Assembly: GCA_016703425.1 (NCBI GenBank)
Contig: JADJCA010000027.1
Location: 100,717 to 164,716, forward strand
Length of the DNA: 64,000 bases
DNA from: Myxococcales bacterium
Lineage (GTDB): Bacteria > Myxococcota_A > Polyangia > Polyangiales > Polyangiaceae
Reading direction: 5' to 3'
The position numbers were made by a program, and so were the translations under genes. The notes beneath the pieces are model-generated. The model did not search any database. It was not told the origin of the DNA and saw only the letters and a list, made by a program, of their open reading frames with translations. Below, in pieces: positions 59,501 through 64,000 of this stretch; within the stretch, counting starts at the first letter, position 1; each line of letters begins with the position of its first letter.

Positions 59501-62500
59501 TAGACCGGCTCGCCAATGTACGCCGGCGTCGATTGCGCCCGCACGCGGCCCGCCGCGTCGTAGCGCTTCTCGAGCGCACCCACTTGCCGTCCCACCCCCT
59601 CGACTTCGGTCGTGACCTCGCGGCCGAGGTTGTCCATGTACGCGCGCTGCGTCGCGCCGCCGGTGGTCTTCGATTCGCCCCACACGACCGCGAAGGGCGG
59701 GCACGACGCGTCGCCGAAGCGAAGCTCCGTCGTGGTCTCGACGCCGCTCGGGAGCTTGCCCCGGCGCTTTCGGCCAAAGGCGTCGTATTCGTCTTCGCTG
59801 ACGAGGCCGTTGACGTCGACGGCGCGCGTCACCTTGCCAAAACGACCGTCGTACGCCCCGCCGGTCGCGTGACCGAGCTGGTTCACGCTCGCCGTCATGA
59901 AGCGCGGATCGGCGTACTGCGTGCTTACCGTGCGCGGCGGCGTGCCGTCGGCGGCCGAGACGGTCTTTCGGACCACGTGGCCGAGCGCGTCGTAGTCGTA
60001 GTGCGTCGTGACCTCGAAGGCCGCGTTGCCGGGCTCGACGGTGTCGTTTTCGACGAGGCCGTTGGGCGAAGTACGTCGTCGCCGCCGTGTGCACGATGGG
60101 CAGAGCGCCGGTCCACTCGCTGGTGGTGGTGCTCCTGACGATGGAGTTCAAAACCCACGTCGCCTCGTTGCTCTGGAAGGTGACCGACGTGGTCTTGCGG
60201 AGCGCCTCGGCGCCGAGCGCCGTCGTCCAACACCATCGTGCTCGGGCTACCGTTTTGGTGCCCCGAGCTCACCGTCGTGATGCTCGGCAACGTGCCGCCC
60301 GAGAGGTCAAGCTCTCCTCCACCGCGCCCGTCTGCACGACCGCGTCGACGAAGCCTCCGATGCCCGGCTTCGGGTAGCCGGGATGAAACGCGACGTCGTT
60401 TCGGCTTCGCCCAATGAGAATGACGCGGCCATCGGGCGCGCTCCAGCGTCGCTCCGAGTGCTCGACGCGCCCCTCAAAGGGCAGGTCCACGCGGAATTGC
60501 TGCATCAGCTCGATGCGGTTGACCTCGTCGCGCATCGTGACGCGGCGAAAGCCCAAGCCGCGGCCATCGAGCCGCGCGCGCGCCCCTCGTATCGGTAGGT
60601 GCTCCGCGCGCCGTCCGAGCCGCGCACCTCGCGCACCAGGTACAGCGCGCCGTTCGCCGCCACCGTCGGGTACGTGAGCGCCTCGTCGAGCGGTGCGTAC
60701 ACACCAGGCGATGCGGGAAGCGACGCGTAGTCGATCTCCGTGCGAGCTCCGAGGCCGCTCGTGATGGCGCGCACCACGTCGAAGTGAGGCTGCACGCGGT
60801 TCTTGGCAAACAGCAACGTCCCGCCATCGCCGCGCTGCAAAAGATCCGTCGCTCCGTCGCCATCGAGATCCGCCAGCTGGATGCTGAAGCGGTCGATGGC
60901 CTGCTGCTCCGACGTGTCCGCCGTTTGGCAATCGACCGAATCGATGACGTCGCCGGCCGGATCGAAGTGCCGCGCCGACGCGTCCCAATACCCCGTATCC
61001 CGCGACGCCACGGTCTCCCACTCGGCGCCCGGTGGCCCGCCATACGGATCGGAGGGACCTGGATCGCTGGGCCCGCCAGCACCATCGCCGTCCAAGGGAC
61101 GCAGCGATGCGCCACCGGTGCCGCCCGGATCCGACCAGACGACGCAGCGGCTGCTCTCGCTGCAATCCACGGCGCCGCTCGTGTACACGCGGCACCAAGG
61201 CTGATTGCTGTCGCAGTAGCTCAAGAGCTGTTGCTTGTGCGTCGCCGCCGCCGTCATCGAGCCGAGCCCCGCGCAAAACTGCGCCGCCCGCCCGTCGTGT
61301 GCACCGGATAGCCCCACGGGTTTTGCGTGCGCGGATACACGCGCGTCGTCGCGTACCGCGTCGGCGCCTTGCTCCGGTCCGTGAGCTTGACGAAAGCGTC
61401 GAAGCCGCTCCTGCCGTTCGAGAGCGAGACGTCGAGCCGCGTCCCCGTCGCGTCGTATTGAAAGTCGCGCGTGGTCGCCCCGGCATCGGCTCGCCATCGA
61501 AGCGATCGAGCACGTCCACGGACACCTCGTTGAAGGCGCGGTGCACCCAAAACTGACCGCCCTTCACGTGCAGCAAGTCCGCGCGCCCGTCGCCATCCAG
61601 ATCGCCTAGGCGCAGGTTGTCGAGCACCAGCCCGTAGGGGCCGAGAAACGGGCCGCGCGTCGTCCCGCCTTCGGAGAGGTGGAAATACGCTTGGCCGCTC
61701 GGTGTCAGGCGGAAGAGATCGCTCCGGCCGTCGCCGTTGAAGTCCGCCACGCGAAGCCGCTTGGTGTCGCTGATGCCTCCCGCGAAGAGCGACGTCGTGA
61801 AGCCCGCGCCGCTCGAGGTCCACGCGTACGCCGACCCGTCGCTGCGCACATCGAGCAAGTCGGTCTTGCCGTCGCCGTTCCAATCGCCGCCAAGCATCTC
61901 CCCGAAGAAGCCCGCGCCCCCACGACGTCCACCGAGAAATCGCCGCCCATCAGGCCAGACCAAGGTTGAGCGAGACCGTGCCCCCTTGGAGCTGCGCCAA
62001 GTCGCTGAGGCCGTCGCCGTTGAAGTCGCCGCTGATGGCCGTGCTCAAGAGGCCCGTGACGTTCGGCGCCGTCTCGAGCGGCATCGCCCACAGCGAGTGC
62101 TGCTCCGTCCACTCGAAGCGCGTCGGCGGCAAGCACGTCGTCTGACCTGCGTTCGGGCCGCTTCGCTCCGCTGCGCACTCTTGTACCGACACACGAGGCG
62201 CGCGCGGCCGCGTTGGCCCGTCGCGCCGTATTCGAAGTTGACGCTATGAAACTCTGTGCCCCCCTCAAACGACGCGATCGATTGAAGAAGCTGCGTCGTC
62301 GTCACCGTCGCGCCAGCCACGTACGCGGCCGTGGCGTCTTCTCGCGGTCGGTAGCGAAACTCCACCTTCGACGTCGGCGCGATGCCCGCCGCGAGGTTCT
62401 CCGTGTACTCGATCGTCGTCGGCCGGTAGTCGCCGTTGGCCAAGTCTTGCGCGTAGCTGTGCACGATCGCGTTGCCGAAGCGATCGGCTCGAGCGCGAGA

Positions 62501-63110
62501 GTGCCCAGCCGCGCATCTTCAACGGTCCCGCTGACGCCTACGACCGCGATGCGCGCGTCCGACGTCGTGCCGTACTCGAGCCTGCCCGCTCATCGTCTCG
62601 ACGATGAAGCTCTCGCCGACCTGCCGAATGCGCGAGAACGACTCGCGCGCCGTGCGGTATTCGGCGCCGTCCACGTTGTACCGGCCGCCGACGCCTACGA
62701 GCCGCTGCCCGTCGAGGCACAACCGATCGCTGCTCGTAATGGTGACGTCGGCGCTCCGCTGTCCTCCGCCCCGTGCGCGGGCACGGCGCGAGTGACCGAT
62801 AGGCCCGACAGCGAGAAGCCCTGACCGAGAATCCCGTTGGCGCCGTGGCTCGAGTACTGAATCGACAGCGACGGCAACTGGCCCCGGAGATCCCAGGCGC
62901 CAGCGCGACGGGCATCGCGTACGAGACCGAGCCCGCGGGCGTGACCTCGAGCTGGCCGGTGGTCGTCCCCGGAACGAGCACTGTCGAGCTGAGCGCGGCT
63001 TCGTTGGCGCGTTGGTCGTCGCCGTCGCAACCCACCGCGAGCGGCAAGCAAGAGACGATGAGCGCGAGCAGGCCGAGACGGTGCGGGAGGAAGAGGCGGG
63101 AGCCGTCCAC
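56570..63110 (-). pseudogene. SpvB/RHS-type lipoprotein with LysM tail, multiply frameshifted as read
   Basis: One ~6.5 kb gene, readable only by switching frames about fifteen times upstream of ~59,020. From a GTG at 63110: lipoprotein leader (LALIVSCLPLAVGC, Cys 28); an SpvB-like start (SVSYAMPVALAPG, QLPSLSIQYSSHGANGILGQ); FG-GAP repeats (GDFNGDGLSDLAQL, GDWNGDGKTDLLDV, GDLDGDGRADLLHV); and YD repeats (YDALGRVIRATAADGG, YDALSRPETVTSPSG). The intact last 2.45 kb has the RHS core (FGTDHLGSVTVVTNEAGDVV, ARLYDPLFGVFLSPDS, NRYSYVGQNPLSFVDPSGH), an ~85-residue Ala/Gly/Val hydrophobic stretch and a LysM domain (HEVKRGETLSGISRRYYGSA). No known toxin domain ends it. No immunity gene is apparent. 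The upstream frameshifts may be sequence errors. Confidence 0.8.
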
Positions 63111-63678
63111 GGCCCGGGCACGTCCACGTTTACGGGGAGGGGGAGAGGTTGACTCTCGTGCTTGAACCTTCTCCACCAACGATCCACTCACGCGTGTGCG
63201 GCCGAGGGCCCCACGCTGCAGAAGCGGTGCCCATGGTGCGCCACCAGCGCACTCGCGTGTCGTCGCGAACCGTCCACGACAGCGATCGCCGCGCGAAGAC
63301 GACCCCGAGGTGCCGTAGACCGCCTCGGCGTGGACTATGTCGCGCGCGCGCGTGGCCTCACGCGCCGCGTCTTCCGACTGCGTGATGCCGCGATGGCAGG
63401 GCGAACCCTGCCGATGGATCAGTGCTGCGTCGGAAGCATTCCGTCGCCGATAAACGCACGGCAACCGGGCGTGGAGGTCTCTCAGTGCTGCCCGGCGCGG
63501 AGCTCGCCCGGAGCGGCCGCCTTGTCGTGCCCAGCGGGGAGCGCCCGTCTGGCCGTGACCCGCCGCGCCGGCGGCGCGCCGTGGTCCTTCTTCTTCTCCG
63601 GACGCGGCGGCATCCCGCCCGGCGCCGGTGTCCCATCGCCGGCAGGATCTTCGGGTGCCCCTGCGTGTCGCTGTATTG
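63111..63678. other. 568 bases without a recognisable gene
   Basis: Open frames here are Arg/Pro-rich and lack homology I can name. Given the indel density on both sides, a short gene with broken frames could be hidden. No hairpin or repeat stands out. Confidence 0.5.
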
Positions 63679-63993
63679 CTAGTCCGCCACTCGGTGTCGG
63701 TGAACGTGAACGCGAAGAAGATCCCAATAAAGCCTAGCGTGCTGACGAGGATCAGCTGGGTTGAACTCCACCGTCCCAGCGCAAGTGCATGAAAGAGAAC
63801 GACCAGGGTCGCCTTGACCGAGGCGATCGCAATGGCGACGGCCAGGTTGGCGGGGCCAAGGTGGACGTACGAAACGGCCACCGTGACGACGGTGAAGAAG
63901 ACGAGCCAGGAAGATCCCCGCGTAAACGCCGTCGATGAAACGTGACTGAAGAACGGCGCCGTCGTCTGCGTGCTCGTGGTCGTGATGGCTCAT
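63679..63993 (-). pseudogene. Cytochrome c oxidase subunit IV, frames scrambled as read
   Basis: The ATG at 63993 (MSHHDHEHADDG) and the TAG at 63679 are in one frame and give the family's usual ~104 residues, but family segments lie in three frames: HVSSTAF and the helix VFFTVVTVAVSYVHLG in one, YAGIFLA in the first, LAVAIAIASVKATLVVLF back in the second, FMHLRWD in the third, and LILVSTLGFIGIFFAFTFTD again in the second. Several small compensating indels are therefore present. The subunit belongs to caa3-type terminal oxidases in the inner membrane; other subunit genes would be expected just beyond the window edge. Confidence 0.7.
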
Positions 63994-64000
63994 GGGACTC

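Noticed and set aside
63111..63678. A third gene between the RHS and cox genes
   Set aside because: No frame in this stretch has family-like composition or motifs; with local indels it cannot be called.

Overview
The window is very GC-rich chromosomal DNA that reads like a myxobacterium (Myxococcota, probably Polyangiales). The pointers are tandem Hanks-type kinases with long Pro/Ala linkers, a kinase tail resembling the AgmX/TonB C-terminal domain, many small Cys-rich lipoproteins including a Kazal-like one, an OmpA lipoprotein with calcium-type repeats, a protein resembling the MXAN_5187 family, and a M. xanthus-like GTTCAG half-site in front of lexA. Taxonomy is an inference. I saw no tRNA, rRNA, CRISPR array, insertion sequence or phage gene.

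1-14.5 kb: two heavy-metal RND efflux systems on the minus strand. The first (adaptor and a pump cut by the window edge) and the second (outer-membrane factor, adaptor, pump, with start/stop overlaps) flank a plus-strand operon of a pentameric ligand-gated channel homologue, a small membrane-anchored protein and a cystathionine beta-synthase with CBS domains. An AraC-type regulator is divergent from the second efflux operon across a gap holding a G-quadruplex-type motif.

14.5-25 kb: two lipoproteins and an amidase (minus), then apaG-cyaY, a small winged-helix-like protein, and a complete ISC iron-sulfur operon (iscS-iscU-iscA-hscB-hscA-fdx) headed by a five-cysteine MerR-type regulator instead of IscR.

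25-35 kb: glyA with a hydrolase-like lipoprotein (minus); an outer-membrane protein gene broken by one frameshift at a G5 run; two paralogous Ser/Thr kinases; a hairpin-rich spacer; hemL and a GT-C-type membrane glycosyltransferase.

35-48 kb: ppdK (minus) divergent from ruvB; a REC-GAF-PAS-PAS-HisKA protein with no ATPase domain, translationally coupled to a complete histidine kinase; a cupredoxin-like periplasmic protein, a membrane sensor-like protein and a FadL-type porin; trxB.

48-56.5 kb: a lipoprotein, a cyclic-nucleotide-binding single-domain protein, lexA with a candidate SOS box and promoter, a DUF4398-like lipoprotein coupled to an OmpA/TSP3 lipoprotein, a predicted outer-membrane protein, a type II NADH dehydrogenase with an apparent internal gap, and a TerB-like protein.

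56.5-64 kb: one large SpvB/RHS-type lipoprotein gene (about 6.5 kb, minus) ending in a hydrophobic segment and a LysM domain, then a cytochrome c oxidase subunit IV gene at the edge. Roughly fifteen reading-frame changes lie in the upstream 4 kb of the RHS gene and several more in the cox gene, whereas the first 59 kb shows only one. Read error in the last 5 kb is the simplest explanation, but real decay is not excluded.
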